Part shown: positions 1 through 12,650 of the stretch, in pieces
Layout: the number at the start of each line of letters is the position of its first letter
How positions within the stretch are numbered: the stretch's first letter is position 1
Assembly (NCBI GenBank): GCA_963930655.1
Contig: OZ005612.1
Span: 5,833,001-5,897,000, forward strand
Reading direction: 5' to 3'
Length of the DNA: 64,000 nt
From: Myrica gale
Taxonomy: Eukaryota; Streptophyta; Magnoliopsida; Fagales; Myricaceae
The notes under the pieces: generated by a model
Seen by the model: only the letters and a program-made list of their open reading frames with translations
Database searches by the model: none
What the model was told of the DNA's origin: nothing
Position numbers and translations under genes: made by a program

Positions 1-599
1 ATTTTCGAAAAGGGGATCCCCAAACTTCACAGCCACTATTAGGAAGATCTCACCGTTTCTTGTCCTTGATGAATTTTTACATCTCAAATTTGCATGCCCT
101 CTCACCACCAAGCAAATATTTCAATTAGCCGGTATAATGACAGAGAACACAAAAGTGAAAGCACCTTTCCTGTTACTTATCAAAAAAAATGTTTCAAGAA
201 ACAACCATCACAAACATGGATAAAAACTGAACAAAATATGTTGTTGGTGAACTGTTAAAAGATGGAGATCCATTACATTAGTGGTATGGCTAAGATATTA
301 ACCTCTTATGCAGAAGGATATATTTGAGAAAGAAAACAACTTATGCACTTGTATCAGTTGGAAACATCCAGAATTTTAGTCGTACGGCAAAGAAATTTAT
401 CACTTTGGAATAGTGATGGGTGTTAGATAGTACTCAACAATCAGACAATGAAGATTAAACTTGAAATATATGGAACTGCCCAGTGAAGGTGAGAGTACAA
501 CTTTATATATCATTTAGTTCTTCACCAGAAAACATACCATCTGAAGTCAATGAAAGTAAACCACCTTACTATTAAACCTTCCTCTCTGAATCACACCAA
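1..599. other. No gene recognised
   Basis: AT-rich sequence with no convincing exon on either strand. It borders the Ty3/gypsy fossil. If RECG1 continues to the left of the window, this stretch would be part of one of its introns. That is inferred from the missing helicase exons and not seen directly. Confidence 0.4.
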
Positions 600-1830
600 A
601 GCGATGTTGCTCATCCACCACTGCAATGCATAAAGCAGAGAACTCGATTTTTTCTGCTATCAGACTGTGGGTCCCAATGACCAATGCAACATATGTCAGC
701 AAGTTAAACATGAAAATGTTGCTCCTAGGGGTTTACTACAACCTTTGCCAGTTCCAGACCGTGTGTGGACTCATATCACCATGGACTTCGTTGAAGGTTT
801 GCCACTTTCCCAAGGTTATTCTGTTATCTATGTGGTAGTGGACAGATTGTCCAAATACTCTCATTTTATACCTCTCTCACACCCTTACACAACCTCTAAA
901 GTTGTCATGTTATTCATGACTCGTATCTTTAAGCTACATGGTCTACCCGAGACAATTATCTCAGCCCGAGATCCAACCTTTACAAGTAATTTTTGGAAGG
1001 CATTGTTCAAAACCCAAGGTACCAAACTTGCTTATATCACTGCTTACTCAGACGGATGGGCAAACTGAAATAGTGAATAAGTGCTTGGAAAATTATTTGA
1101 GGTGCTTTGTGGATGATAGTCCAAGAGACTGGTCTCAATGGGTGCCACTTGCATAATGGTGTTATAATACTAATTTTCATGCCTCAACCAAGTTAACTCC
1201 GTATGAAATTGTGTATGGACAATTACCTCCTTCGCTTTTACCAAATGAAGCGGGTACAACACAGGTGGCAGCCGTAGATGTAGCTTTACGCTCCCGGGAT
1301 CAGACCATGCAATTATTGAAAGATAATTTGGTTAGAGCTCAAAGTCGTGTGAAGCATTATGCAGATCTGAAAAGAAATGAGAGAACATTTGATGTGGGGG
1401 AATGGGTATACCTACACTTGCAACCATATCGACAGACGTCTGTGAGTCTGCCGAAATCTTAAGTTCTCTCCTCAATTTTTTGGCCCCTTTCAGATTGAAG
1501 CTCAGATCAGCGAGGTTGCTTACATACTGCATCTTCCTTCACAAGCACGGGTTCGTCCCGTCTTTCACGTTTCGCAGCTGAAACGAAAATTAGGAACTCG
1601 CTGTGTTCCACTCCCATCTCTGCCTCCAGTCGACTCCCATAGCATCTTTAAACCAGAGCCCCATGCCATCTTGGACCGTCGTGTACGTCGCAGAGGCCAT
1701 CTTCAAATCACTAAGGTTTTGATTTATTGGACTGGGCAAACAATCGAAGACGCTACGTGGGAGCAATTGCAGTTTTTGCACCTTCAATTTCCGCACCTTG
1801 TGGACAATGTGCTTTGACGGGACGGGCTAT
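600..1830 (+). mobile_element. Ty3/gypsy LTR-retrotransposon fossil (integrase to chromodomain)
   Basis: This is the 3' part of a Ty3/gypsy polyprotein region on the plus strand. It shows the end of the integrase zinc-binding module (CNICQQVKH), then the integrase core with phrases typical of plant gypsy elements (WTHITMDFVEGLP, VVDRLSKYSHFI). The GPY-like region follows (VKHYADLKRNER), and a chromodomain-like tail (IYWTGQTIEDATWEQL) lies near 1720-1770. No LTR, primer-binding site, gag, protease or reverse transcriptase was recognised, so it is a fragment. It is broken, with several interruptions, and looks old. It sits on the strand opposite RECG1 and probably within a RECG1 intron or just beyond the gene. 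Confidence 0.85.
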
Positions 1831-3546
1831 GTCACACGACCAGATTGAGGTTAGGTTTCAAGAAGAGAAGTTGTGTTTCGGGAAGAACATTCGAGATAAT
1901 AGACAGACAGCTGGAAGGTGTTGTGTTATGGCCTCCTGCCCTCAACCAGATTGCCAAAGAGGTTCGCCAACCAAACCACTCCATATCTACCAAAACAGGT
2001 CGAGCTTTGAGACTTTCTACTCAACTCCTTAAGAGTAACAATGCCGAAAGAGCTCATTGAAAACTGAAAAGTCTTCACCTCGATCACAAGACTACGAAAG
2101 TAAGCCATCACAAGAACCCCCCAAAACAACAAACATAGAAGCAGCTACTAACGAAAATCACTAATAAGAACAAACACCAGAAAACTGGATCAAGAATAGC
2201 AGGGGACGGGTGGGAGACAAACTCTCTCGCTCTGCTAAACCCCCCATGAAATTTACAAACAAATCTAAATCTTTTGGGATGACTTTTGCCGACAACAACT
2301 GAATGCTACCACAATTTACAAATAATGCAAAACTTAAAATTTAGGAAATATTATGGAAGATTTTACTATACAACATCATTCTTAGTTTTTCGCTTGAAAT
2401 TTTTTTCCTTTCTGTTTCAAAATCCAAGCTAAGAATCATCAATTCCTCACTGGGAATAATTCAACATCAAGTTTTGAAATGGCAAAAATCCCCACCATCT
2501 CATAAGAATGAAGTCAAATTCCCTCAAAACCTTATCCACGATTTTTCGATCCTGAGCAGCATGCTTGTCCATGATGCTATCAATCTCTACATTAGAATCA
2601 CGCTAACAACATTATGACTTTCTCTTAGGACAAAACAAAAGCAACATTGAAATATGGCACATATAGTTTGAAATTGGGCAGGATATCACAAGAATTTCAA
2701 AGCCATAAGGCATAGGAATGCCTTTTAAAATACCGAAAAGTTACAATCCAAAAATTAAGTGAAAAAAAAAACACTTGTCAGGTGGATGAATAACTAGAAT
2801 CCTTAAACCATAAACAGTTCATGTTCAATATCATCTCAAAGAGCTCTCATGATCCTCAAAAGGGCTTTCTAGGTAATATGGAAATTTCTCTCAAAAGCAT
2901 GAAACAGTGTAACGGCACCTAAACCAATTAAACAAAGCAATAACAGCCCTATTCATTCTACCTACCACCCTCACAGCTATCATGATCCTATCGAGTCCTC
3001 AATGATTATTCACACAATAAAGATAAGATTCTAAGAAATCCTAACATAAGAAATTCACACTAAAAATAGAGTATTTAATTGCCTTTACACCCATCACCAC
3101 CCTCGAAAATTACTTCCTACTTTACGAAATTAAACAAGTTGCTTTTTTCTTTTTTCTGTTGGGGAGAGGGGGGGCTGAGAGGGAGGTAACGGCACCCCTT
3201 ACCCCAGCCCTAGGAAGACGCACCAAAGAAGGTACAACTACGAATTCGACAAAGCTAGGTGCCACCCTATGGAAACATGAGTATGGCAGGACACCAAATT
3301 TTGAGCAAGGACAGCAACAATTAAAGTAGACCACAAGAATTGAACAGGAGTTCAATTAATAGCTACATTATCTCACCAAATGCACTGATATCACATAATC
3401 AAGATGAACTCGAACTCGCAAAGTGGAAACTCAATTCAAGGCCAACCCAACCACAACGAAGAACAAAGCAGGCAGCATAACAAAAAGTCCTCACCAAAAG
3501 AAAAAATAAAAAAGCAGCACAGCAATAGAATCCCAAAGAAACTCAC
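1831..3546. other. Intron or flank without recognised exons
   Basis: The first 250 bases may still belong to the gypsy fossil's 3' side. The rest is AT-rich. The RECG1 exon that should follow the one ending at 3547 was looked for on the minus strand here and not found. A short exon-like open stretch (about 2450-2600, minus) did not match a family I know. Confidence 0.4.
3130..3345 (-). repeat. Possible SINE-like repeat
   Basis: On the minus strand a GC-richer block of about 200 bp ends in an A-rich tail (complement of 3130-3160). It sits in otherwise AT-rich intronic DNA. The shape fits a short retroposon, but no clear A and B boxes were seen and no target duplication was identified. Confidence 0.25.
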
Positions 3547-6500
3547 CTTACCACTAACGCAAACAATCTCTCCTTCTTTATGCTTCCCTTCAAGACTTTT
3601 GAGGAAAGGTTGAAATGTAAAACGAGTACCACGAAAAAATTTCTTTAGATGCAAATAAATTGTTTTCTTTTCCTTCCTGTTAATATCACTAGTCGTAAGT
3701 GCAGAAGTTGATTCATTTTCTGTAATCTCACAGCCCACAACCACCTCAAGAAACGAAAAAGAATAACTAGCTCTGATACCCCTGCAGGAAAAACCATAAA
3801 AGTTTTCCATATCAAAACATACACTTCTAATCTCCCTAGAGGTCCTCAAGGGTTACTATGACCAGCACTATAAGAACAGATGCACAAGAAAGGTTTACCC
3901 ATCTTAATGTTGTGCTAAAGCTAGGTATAGCAAATTAATTCCATGAGACCTGATAAAAAGTCTGTACACCATCATCTGATATAAAAAGACGTAGTAGTGA
4001 GAAAACAAAAAATTGAAATTAAAATTAAATACGTCAATATTGATGTGGAGATGAAAATGTCAGTTTTACACAGAGAAAACCCAATTATATAACTTAAACC
4101 AGTTGCATTACAAGAATTGAGAATGCTTTTGAACTTATCAAGAACAAGACTCTAGGAGTGCTTTTTTTCAGGGATCACAGCTCCTGTTTCATGAGAATAA
4201 ATCTGCCCCTTCATAATGTCTGTCTTCCCTGTATGTTAATATTGTTCTTTGCCTACTTCTTTTCTAGACTTTTCAGATTCTTGATGTTTAACAACGATCA
4301 GACTATCTATGCTTGGCTTACACTATTTTAGCATTTCTAAGAAATCTTATAATTGGGTTTTCATCATGCTTGCAAAGTAATTACAATTTGGAATCAAAAT
4401 AAGGCTGAACTAGCCGCAAAAGTAACAGACATTCTATTTTTCTTTCATTATTTTGCACCTGCAATGCATGTTTTCTCCATTGAGATACCAAATGAAATTG
4501 CTGTATTTTTTATTAGAGAAGGGGAGCTTCTGTTGCATGTCGGAGATGCATATCTTAACAGAGGTTTTATTTATCTCCTCACCTTTTCCTCTTTTTCTCC
4601 AAAAATTAGAGAACACGTGTTTTTTTCATAAATTTTCTTTCTTTGTGTTGACTGTAGCATCAGCTATATTTGGTATTTAAGTTTGATAAATTTTGGTTTC
4701 AAACTCCTAATTTTTAACACTCTCTCTTACCAGTCAAAAAAAAACAAAATGGTGTCATTAGAATGAGAGCATGGTAGAATCTATGACACCTAAGTAAATG
4801 AAATGTTAGTCAAGTGCGTAATACTTCCCAAAAGCACAGAATCAGTAGTTAATGGTTTAGTCTAAAGCATAGTGTGAGAGAACTTGTTGCTGAAATACAG
4901 GTATGAAAAATTTCTCAAGTATGCCATAAGACTAAAGAGATACATAACAATATCCCATATGATATTCTTTTGAATATTCTCAATTTATTTTATCCATAAA
5001 AACAGAAAACAGGGATTTTGTCGTAATTATTGGCATAATTTGGGTTTTTGATATTTTTATTTCATAAGCATCTATTAAATCTTACATAATAAGTGTGACA
5101 AAAAAGAATCCGTTGCACCAGTTTTATGATATGTCCTGGTTTTACTTTGACTAGGAGTCAGTGCCAGTCGAAACTCTAGCTCACATGGAGTAAAGCAAAG
5201 CAACATGCTACACCTTTGCTTTACCCAAGTGCCAAGGCAGGCACCAAAAAGAGATGATGGTTGGTAATGAAAAATTTTCAACTTTTCAAAAAACCAAAAT
5301 TTTTACAACCAAACATCAAAATCTCAAAATTTATACACAAATTCCAACACTTTTTCACACCAACTTCAATCTTTTTTCATAATAAAAAAAAACTATATCA
5401 AATATTCTCTCTCCTTACTTTTTAACATACTCCATTACTTTTTCATTGAAAAATTCCATCAAATCGTCTCTCCTTACTTTTTAACAAACTCCAATAAAAA
5501 TCATTCTACAATTAAACATTGTTAAACTTTTTACGAACCCCAATAAAAAGTCAAGACTCTCAAAATTTTCTCCTACAAACTCAAAATTCTTAAAACTTTT
5601 ACCTGTCAAACATCACTTAATTAAATAAGTAAAATATTTTGAAGACCAAGCTACAAAAACATAACAAGCAGAATCATGCAAATAATATTACTAACTATCC
5701 AAAACAGAAAATAAGGCCAAGAAATAGAATTCCATGCTTTGAGGAAAAAAGGAATAACCACCTTGAAGATAGGATCTTCCCAATGAAAATCAGGTATTGT
5801 CCGTCATCAATGGCAGTCTGTGCATTCTGTAAATCAACATAGGTTCGAGGGAAATGACGTAGCAACTGGCGTAACTGCATCAAAACGAAAAGAATAACAT
5901 CAGCTCATGCTTTCTTGTTTGAATATAGAAACCTAAAAGGACTTCGCTTTATAGACAATCTGCGTAGAGACCCACAGTGTTAAAACCACAATTTTCGAGC
6001 TGACGAGTGTGCCTCTTACTTAATCCAGGTATGCAACTGATGGATGTATCAAGAGATAATCCAGCAGAGGCCGCATTTACTGGTGATTCAGGACCCACTT
6101 TGATAGAAGATTTCTCTACAGGGACTGAACAATCTGATTTTTTAATAGTTTCTAAAGCCATAGGCTGACAAGATGATGGCTCATTAGAAGCTTCTTCCCA
6201 TAGTGTGGAAGTTGTTATACTTGGAGGGGTGGGAGATGGAGAAGACCACATTTTGTGGGAACTCTCTTGAACCCATTCTGCATTTGAAACAAATCCTTCA
6301 CAGTTTTGGGTAGCAAAAAGATTACTCATGTCAGACCAACATGCAGTTTCATCATAGAATTCCACAAGAGGAGAACTACCCAGAATGATAGAAGGGAATC
6401 TTATACATGCTAAGGAGTCATCAAATTCATCCTTTGCATCTTTAAGATTCAGATCAGATTGCTTAGCAGGTCTTCCATTATCATCTAAATCGCGAAGACC

Positions 6501-9010
6501 ATCATAACCCATCAGAAAGGACACCTGCAACAAACAATTTGCAGAATATAAAAAGTTGGCGCAGAGAAAGAACTAATAGAATTCTAAAGCAAAACCAAAG
6601 AGCACTTAAGGGCACACACTAGGTGAAACAAATAGTCCTCATATTTGTTTAGTATGCATAGTCCAAATTGCTTCACCAAACGTACAATGAAGAATTTCAA
6701 ATTCAATAGCAAAACTCAAAAGAACCTAGGAATATCATTTGTCTGAGTCTTCCTGTACAAGATTCATTATAATTCCACACAAATATTCGCTATTCAATTT
6801 CTCCATAGGAGCACAATGTCTTAATGGTAGCCTAATGGAGTTCCTCCTTCTCAATGAGAACATTTTGAGTTCAGTCGTATGTGGATGCGGGATTTCCTTA
6901 ACAGTCTTACCAAGCACAGTTACAGTCCTAAGACAAGCTCAATTACTGGTCTTCTCTGACAAGTACGGTGTCCCAAACAGTACCAGGAAATCAGGACTTC
7001 ACAATGAACAGTTTGCTAATATTCTGCATAGATTCAGAATGATAATTTAACCAAATAGCTCGTGCACATGAACAGCATACACAAAAGGAACGACTGTCAC
7101 ATTTTTTTAAGATATCAAAACTTCTTTTCATGATGTAAAGTATTACAAAATATTTGGTAGAAACACCATAAACCAAACCCGAAATTAGAAAGGAAAAATA
7201 AAATAAAGACAACCATAAAGGGCACGAGTCACAAGTCTACATGACGTACAACTCATTGACAACTATTAGAATCAAACATCCTGCAGAGAGTGTGGACTAA
7301 TTTTGCCAGAGACCCTGCCCAATAGCCAGGTCAAGTGGACATGATCATGAATTGGTTGAAATAATCGACAGTTCAAGTATCATACCAGCTAACACTTTCT
7401 TCGGTCGTTACAAAACTATGCAGATGAAATCATGTTTCAATAACATGACTCACTTGCAATGGTGCATCCCAAACACAATTCGAGTTGAGCTAACAAATCC
7501 AATGTAAAAACTGTGCTTTCAATAAATATTTTCAGAAGAAGCATAATTTCCTAGTTTTGTAACCGTTCTACTGTCGAAATAAATTATCGAAGAAGCAATT
7601 ACTTTACGAAGACCCCAAGGTAAAACCAAAGAGATGACTAACATGGGAGAGCTCATTGAGACATACGAAAAAGGAATTCAACCAGTCAATTCAACTTAAA
7701 TTTACATGGACATGATGTGCAGTAAGGAGATTAAATTAAAGGAAAGTGTGAGGCATAACATAGATGTCATGTTGGAAGACAGATCCCAATAACCTACTTT
7801 ACTTAATTAAGTTTTCAATTGGCATGAACATGCAGTGGACAAAATACCTACATTTACCACAATTTGAAAATCGGTAGGGTATGCACATGCAGCTACATAT
7901 CAAGCACGGTAAGGTTCTGAAATTGAAATTATACATACATATAGAACATGAGAGATAAGATCCTGATAATTGAGGATACCTCGTCAGGCTTTGATATAAA
8001 ATGCGAACAATATAACATAGCTAACATCTGCAAACCATTTCTGCAATTATTTCTAAGAATGAATTCAAAGGCACACATTCAATGCAAACACTAAGTTTGA
8101 ATCAAATCCAATGTAGTCATAAGAAGCATAGGACAGTCAATACCGAATAGACCCAAATCGAACAATTTTGGGCATCACCCCATATGTAGAAAATATTCAA
8201 AGCTTTTTCTTTTCTTTTTTCTTTTTTTGGTGGATTAACAAGGAATAAATTAGTAGGCATATTTCGACACCACTTAGAAGAATATACAAGTATTTACTAT
8301 ACTCACTCTAGCGCCAGTCCAAAGACATCAAGAATTCTCCTATACATGGACTTTAAGTTCTACCCATTGTTATTCAGACTCTTGTTGATATCAGAATGCA
8401 TTGCCCTATTGGAAATCTACACAATATTTCGTAATACCGCTTACTACAAGCTCTGACTTGAATCAAAACCTACCCTGTCTTTTGGCTGAATCCCCAATCA
8501 ACCCAGGGTTACTGACAATCCAAATCAAACTGTCATCAATAGAGGAAGATGATTCATCATTTTCCCATTTCAGTACAGAAAAAACAAGATGCTTCATACA
8601 AGCAAAAGTATCAAGTAAAACTACTCCTTTAGCAGAAAAAGAATGAAACAGATATATCATAGTAAAAAATAGACAGCGTTCAATGTGCACCCAGAAGGAT
8701 CCACCTTCTTGGTAATTTTTGATCGACCAGACAGTCTTGCAAATTCCTCCAACCATTTTCCTGCTAATTCATGCTTTGGCCGAGAACAAAATTTTGGTAT
8801 TTTAGAGAGGACAGATTTATTAAGCCTGCAATAAGATTGATGTCGTTCAAAGTTATGCCTACAGTATTATAATGCATGTTTATATTTTTTTTGATAAGTT
8901 GTAATGCTTGTTTACAATGAAGAACGTTACCTCATTTTTCTACCCAATGCATTCCGATATCCTTCGGCTTCATAAATAATCGCTCCACTCAGACCTTTGC
9001 CACATAAGCA
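3547..9010 (-). CDS. RECG1: RecG-type ATP-dependent DNA helicase, organellar (5' half)
   Basis: Plant RecG homologues remodel forked and recombining DNA in mitochondria and chloroplasts. Five minus-strand exons join in frame: 8931-9010, 8705-8825, 5976-6524, 5762-5874 and 3547-3781 (1098 nt, about 366 residues). All have AG acceptors and GT donors. The first pair gives a plant-specific N-terminal region (EAEGYRNALGRKMR, then PKFCSRPKHELAGKWLEEFA). The large exon ends IPGLSKRHTRQLENCGFNT and joins LRQLLRHFPRTYVDLQNAQ, the entry to the RecG wedge/OB domain. The next exons give IRASYSFSFLEVV and FLHLKKFFRGTRF-like wedge sequence ending VCVSGK. The helicase motifs (Walker A, DEAH-like box) are absent from the window and should lie to the left. 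The start codon was not resolved: no reading frame of the apparent first exon near 9.95-10.18 kb supplies an ATG. The gene is either continued outside or truncated. Introns hold MITE-like DNA. Confidence 0.85.
5265..5625. mobile_element. MITE-like AT-rich element in RECG1 intron
   Basis: The block is rich in runs like CAAAATTTT and CTTTTTAACAAACTCC. It ends with GTCAAACATCAC next to TTA, which resembles the right ends of the PIF/Harbinger-type MITEs elsewhere in this window. The left end is degenerate, so no target duplication can be claimed. Confidence 0.4.
6525..8704. other. RECG1 intron, no other gene seen
   Basis: A 2.2-kb intron between two RECG1 exons. AT-rich, with no coding family recognised on either strand. 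The acceptor at its left end (minus-strand TTGTTGCAG) and donor at its right end (AAG then GTGGAT) are canonical. Confidence 0.6.
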
Positions 9011-9371
9011 CTAGCAAATGGAACTTTTTATATGTGAGAATGTAATGTCCAATTTTAAGAACGAAATTCAGTGAGAAGACAAAAGAAATTTCAAAATTTT
9101 ACAAGGCAAGTGTAATCGAGATGAGAAAATTGATGTGGCTTGGGATTTGAGCATCTCCAAGAAAGAAAAGTAAAAGAGCTGACTATGCTCTACAGGAATT
9201 ATGGAGAAGCAAAAGCCAAAAAGTTAAAAGTAAAAAAATAGCAAAGGAATTGCATTGAACGCTGAGAGTGAAGCAACGTCATTGTTCAGTACACCAAATA
9301 CTTGACGAATGTTGGAGCTGAACTTGAATTTTGCAAGAGCAAAATCCCGCAATAAAGTGCACTCAAACCAA

Positions 9372-9594
9372 GGGCATATTTGTTTTGAGTAATTTTCTAG
9401 AATTTGCATCCAACTTTCTAACATTACAATCCCAACATTACGCGGTAGAATACCAATGTAACTCGATATTATATTTTTTACCCACATCAATACAAGTCAA
9501 CACCTTCTACGTGCATGTCAATAAAACTCAAACATCACCTAAATATTCACATCATACTTAACATCCTTAAAATTTTCTCAAAACAAATATGCCC
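9372..9594. mobile_element. PIF/Harbinger (Tourist-like) MITE, 223 bp
   Basis: The terminal inverted repeats are GGGCATATTTGTTTTGAG at the left and the complement of CTCAAAACAAATATGCCC at the right. A 3-bp direct repeat CAA flanks both ends. Short length, no coding sequence, G/C-capped inverted termini and a 3-bp duplication fit the Tourist group. Confidence 0.75.
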
Positions 9595-9951
9595 CAAGTT
9601 TAACTTTAATCCCGGACCCGTCTCTTTCTTTAAGACTTGGTAAACAAGTTATTTGAGAAAAGATAGAGCGAATAGAGGGAACCAAAGATAAATGAATAAA
9701 TAAATATGTCAAGGCAGCTTAATCATGGCTGACAAAAAGGACGAACAGCTCGATATAAGTTGATACCGAGCCACATGATTGCACAGTTGAGATTGTCAGT
9801 GCCATGAGCCACAAGCTCACTACATGAACAGCACATGCCTAAATACTATGAACATCAGACCTGGAGAAAAACGCATTTCCAATCAAGCCCTTTTTTTTCC
9901 TTGCAGCAAAAGCACAAAAGCAAATTGAGAGTTCGAGTAATTGCAACGGAC

Positions 9952-10180
9952 CTGTGTCACAGTGACAGTAGTTTCAGAGAAGGGCAGTCTCTGGGAGCGG
10001 AGTGAAGAGTGACAGCTTCCGAAGAGCTTCGGCGAAGTGAACCTTCGATGAACATCAAGAGGCGGGAGACGCCGTTAGAAAAGGCACAGTCACAGACAGG
10101 GCTTTCCGCAAAGGCCGACCTTCACCATCCAAGTTCTTCTGTTGTATCTTCTCTCCACGTTTTGGCTTTAGTGATGGATG
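9952..10180 (-). promoter_or_regulatory. Probable RECG1 5' exon and leader region
   Basis: On the minus strand this GC-richer block ends in a good donor (GACACAG then GTCCGT at 9951), and lies upstream of the first recognised RECG1 coding exon. None of its three frames gives an ATG that stays open to the donor, so it is best read as mostly 5' untranslated, or the gene start is damaged. A MITE inserted at 10203 lies directly upstream. Confidence 0.4.
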
Positions 10181-10202
10181 TTGGTACGGAAGAAATAAGT
10201 AG

Positions 10203-10510
10203 GGGTAGGTTCGTTTTCACCAATTTTTTCAGGATTATATGTATATTCATAATTCTACCACCGAACATATTCAGAATTCAAACAAAAAAATTAATACATT
10301 TTACACAATCTCCAACAATTTTTTAATTTTTTATTCAACATAAATTTTCTCTCTCTATACTTTTTCACATAACTTCAATATTTTTTTATTAAACAATTAC
10401 ATCAAATCATTTCTCTCTCCACTTTACACAAACACCAATAAAACACTATTCAACATAAAAATTCACAACTTCTCTAAAATCCTACATTTTTTCTCAAAAC
10501 GAACATAACC
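10203..10510. mobile_element. Tourist-like MITE, copy 1 of a twin pair (308 bp)
   Basis: Left end GGGTAGGTTCGTTTT, right end complementary to GGTTATGTTCGTTTTGAG, flanked by 3-bp direct repeats TAG. It is nearly identical along its length to the element at 14214-14520, about 4 kb away. It sits just upstream of the probable RECG1 5' exon, so it may have altered that promoter. Confidence 0.8.
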
Positions 10511-10513
10511 TAG

Positions 10514-11457
10514 ATTCTCGTCGAACTGTGAATATTTAGGTCATCAAAAGTTGTATTAGTACGCGTATAAAAGATGTTAAGAAGGGTTGATATTTATAAA
10601 ATAATAATAATAAAATATTGTATTAAAATATATATATTTTATGATATTTAGATTATAAATATAAAAGTGAGATATAAATTATAAATAAAAAAAAATGATA
10701 ACCGAATATGCCCAAGTGTTATATTTTTTAGAAAAGCGCTTAAAAAAATTTAAAAGTTTTTTTTTTCTTTCTGTTTTCTAAGCAAAAATTCTTAGAAGTT
10801 GTTACGAAATTTTCGCAATATTTATCTTCGGATGCTATAAAAAATTCCTTAGTGAGATGTTGTTATTAGGGGAATGTAAATTTTGTTGATTTTAACTATA
10901 ACTTTTAACATCAAATCTCCAGTTTAGATAGCACAATTTTTTTTAAGAATTATGTCACAGTCACTTTTTTATAAACTCAAATACTTTTTAAAAAATATAA
11001 CAATTGTTTTACAAATATACTACTTTTTATCGATTTTAATACTTTTTTATGGATTCTAATAATTTTTTTACCAACTTGTAACTCTTCAAAAAAAAATTAT
11101 CCATGCCCATGCCTTAATTTGAGATTGACTTTTATTAAAATTTATGTAAAAAATTGTAGAAAAAAATAATTGGTAGTTTTTTTATAAAAAAAATAGAGTT
11201 TATAAAAAAATGTAGAGTGATGATCTAATGAATTTTTTTATAAAAAAAAAGTGTGAAGAGATGAACATATTTTTTTTATCTACTCTCTGAGTTGTGGGGT
11301 CAGTTCAGTACGCCGTAGTTTGTATTTCAGGGTTAGGCCAAACGGGTCCGACTTTAGAAAATTTCCACGTTATAAAAAATTATTATAATTTTAAATAAAT
11401 TTTAAAAATTAAGAAATATTTATGTTACCAAACATAGGTGAAAGAACCAGATTTTTA
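10514..11457. other. AT-rich intergenic DNA
   Basis: Very AT-rich with long A and T runs and short TA stretches near 10620-10690. Probably decayed MITEs. No gene seen. Confidence 0.5.
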
Positions 11458-11683
11458 GGCTATGTTTGTTTAAGTTTTCAAAAACTTATCACTCACTTTT
11501 TCATCAATTTCAATACATTTTTACCGATCTCAATAATTTTTTCATCAATTTCAATACCTTTTCACCAATCTCAATAACTTTTTTACAAATTTCAACAATT
11601 TTTAACTAACTTTTCATCAATCCCAAAAGAATCTACACTACTTTAAAATAAAAATTATTTTGAGAACTAAACCAAACATAGCC
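11458..11683. mobile_element. PIF/Harbinger (Tourist-like) MITE, 226 bp
   Basis: Termini GGCTATGTTTG and CAAACATAGCC are exact inverted repeats for 11 bp. Direct TTA repeats flank the element (11455-11457 and 11684-11686), the target duplication expected of PIF/Harbinger elements. The interior has degenerate short repeats of CAATTTCAATA type. Confidence 0.85.
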
Positions 11684-11879
11684 TTAGCTTCCTTTTTTCA
11701 TCATAAGAGACTGTATTTTAGTTGGTTTATTATATAAGATAATCATTTTTTTCGTACGTTGGTATATTCTGTTTTATTATTTTTTCCTTTTAAGTGAAAG
11801 AAGGAAATACAAACGTAGAAAGAAAAAAAGAAAGAAGGAAATACAACCCCGCTTCAGCAGAAGGTTTACGTCCATAACG

Positions 11880-12640
11880 TCTTTTTTTTTCTTAATAAAG
11901 GTGGATTTCATTGCTAACATAAAATAAATACAAGCATCAAATCCACACCCATCCAGGATCGGAGACAGTCATAGGGGGCACAAAGGCCCAATACATCAAA
12001 GTTAAAGGCCCGAAGGCCATGACACAAGAAGGCCGAAAAGGCCAAGAGACTACAGGCCAGAAAGGCCTCAACAAACCGGGTCAGAAGACCCATAAGTCCA
12101 ACCCAGGTCCACAGACCCGGGACATCACGCCACCATGCCGAGAACGGCAGGAACCATCGCCGGAGGAGGAGCAGAAGCAGCACCTGCAACAAAAACACCC
12201 ACAAAGGAGACCTGCCAGACAGGACCCACAATGAAGCACCGGAGCTACCGAAACCAACCAAGGGTTGCAAGCTCGCCGAAAGCTGGCCAACTGCTGCCAA
12301 GAAGACTCCATCAGAGCAAGAAGCAAAGCAAGAAACCACCGTGGTTATTGAAAGCAGAAAACACCACCAAAGGAACAAACTGGGCGTGGCCACAGACCAT
12401 CAAAACAGCTGAGAACCAGCCGGAGACCAAGCACAAAAGATCGCCCAAGATCGAGAGAGGAAAGAGGAGAAAAGCGAAAGAAGAAGAAAGGGGGAAAGAA
12501 AAAGGGAAAGAGGGAGAGAGCCCCCTGCCCAACGGACAAAAGAGGGGTGGGGAGCAGACGGAAGGGGAAAGGGAAAGGGCGCTAGAGAGAGGGGAGATAA
12601 CACGAGCCAAAGGAGCCAAAGGCCAAGGCACGTGCGATGA
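11880..12640 (-). mobile_element. LINE-like non-LTR retroposon segment (antisense)
   Basis: Read on the minus strand, this GC-rich, leucine/tryptophan-coding segment ends in a short untranslated tail and a poly(A) run (T-run 11881-11890 on plus). The layout is very like the segment at 43745-44640. No reverse transcriptase or endonuclease is present, so it may be a truncated or non-autonomous L1-type copy. No flanking duplication was confirmed. Confidence 0.4.
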
Positions 12641-12650
12641 CAGGCCTTCA

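Noticed and set aside
2450-2605. Minus-strand open stretch (contains DKHAAQDRKIVDKVLREFD) with a possible splice acceptor
   Set aside because: Texture is coding-like, but it does not match RecG or any family I can name, ends quickly in a stop, and has no partner exons. Not called as a gene.
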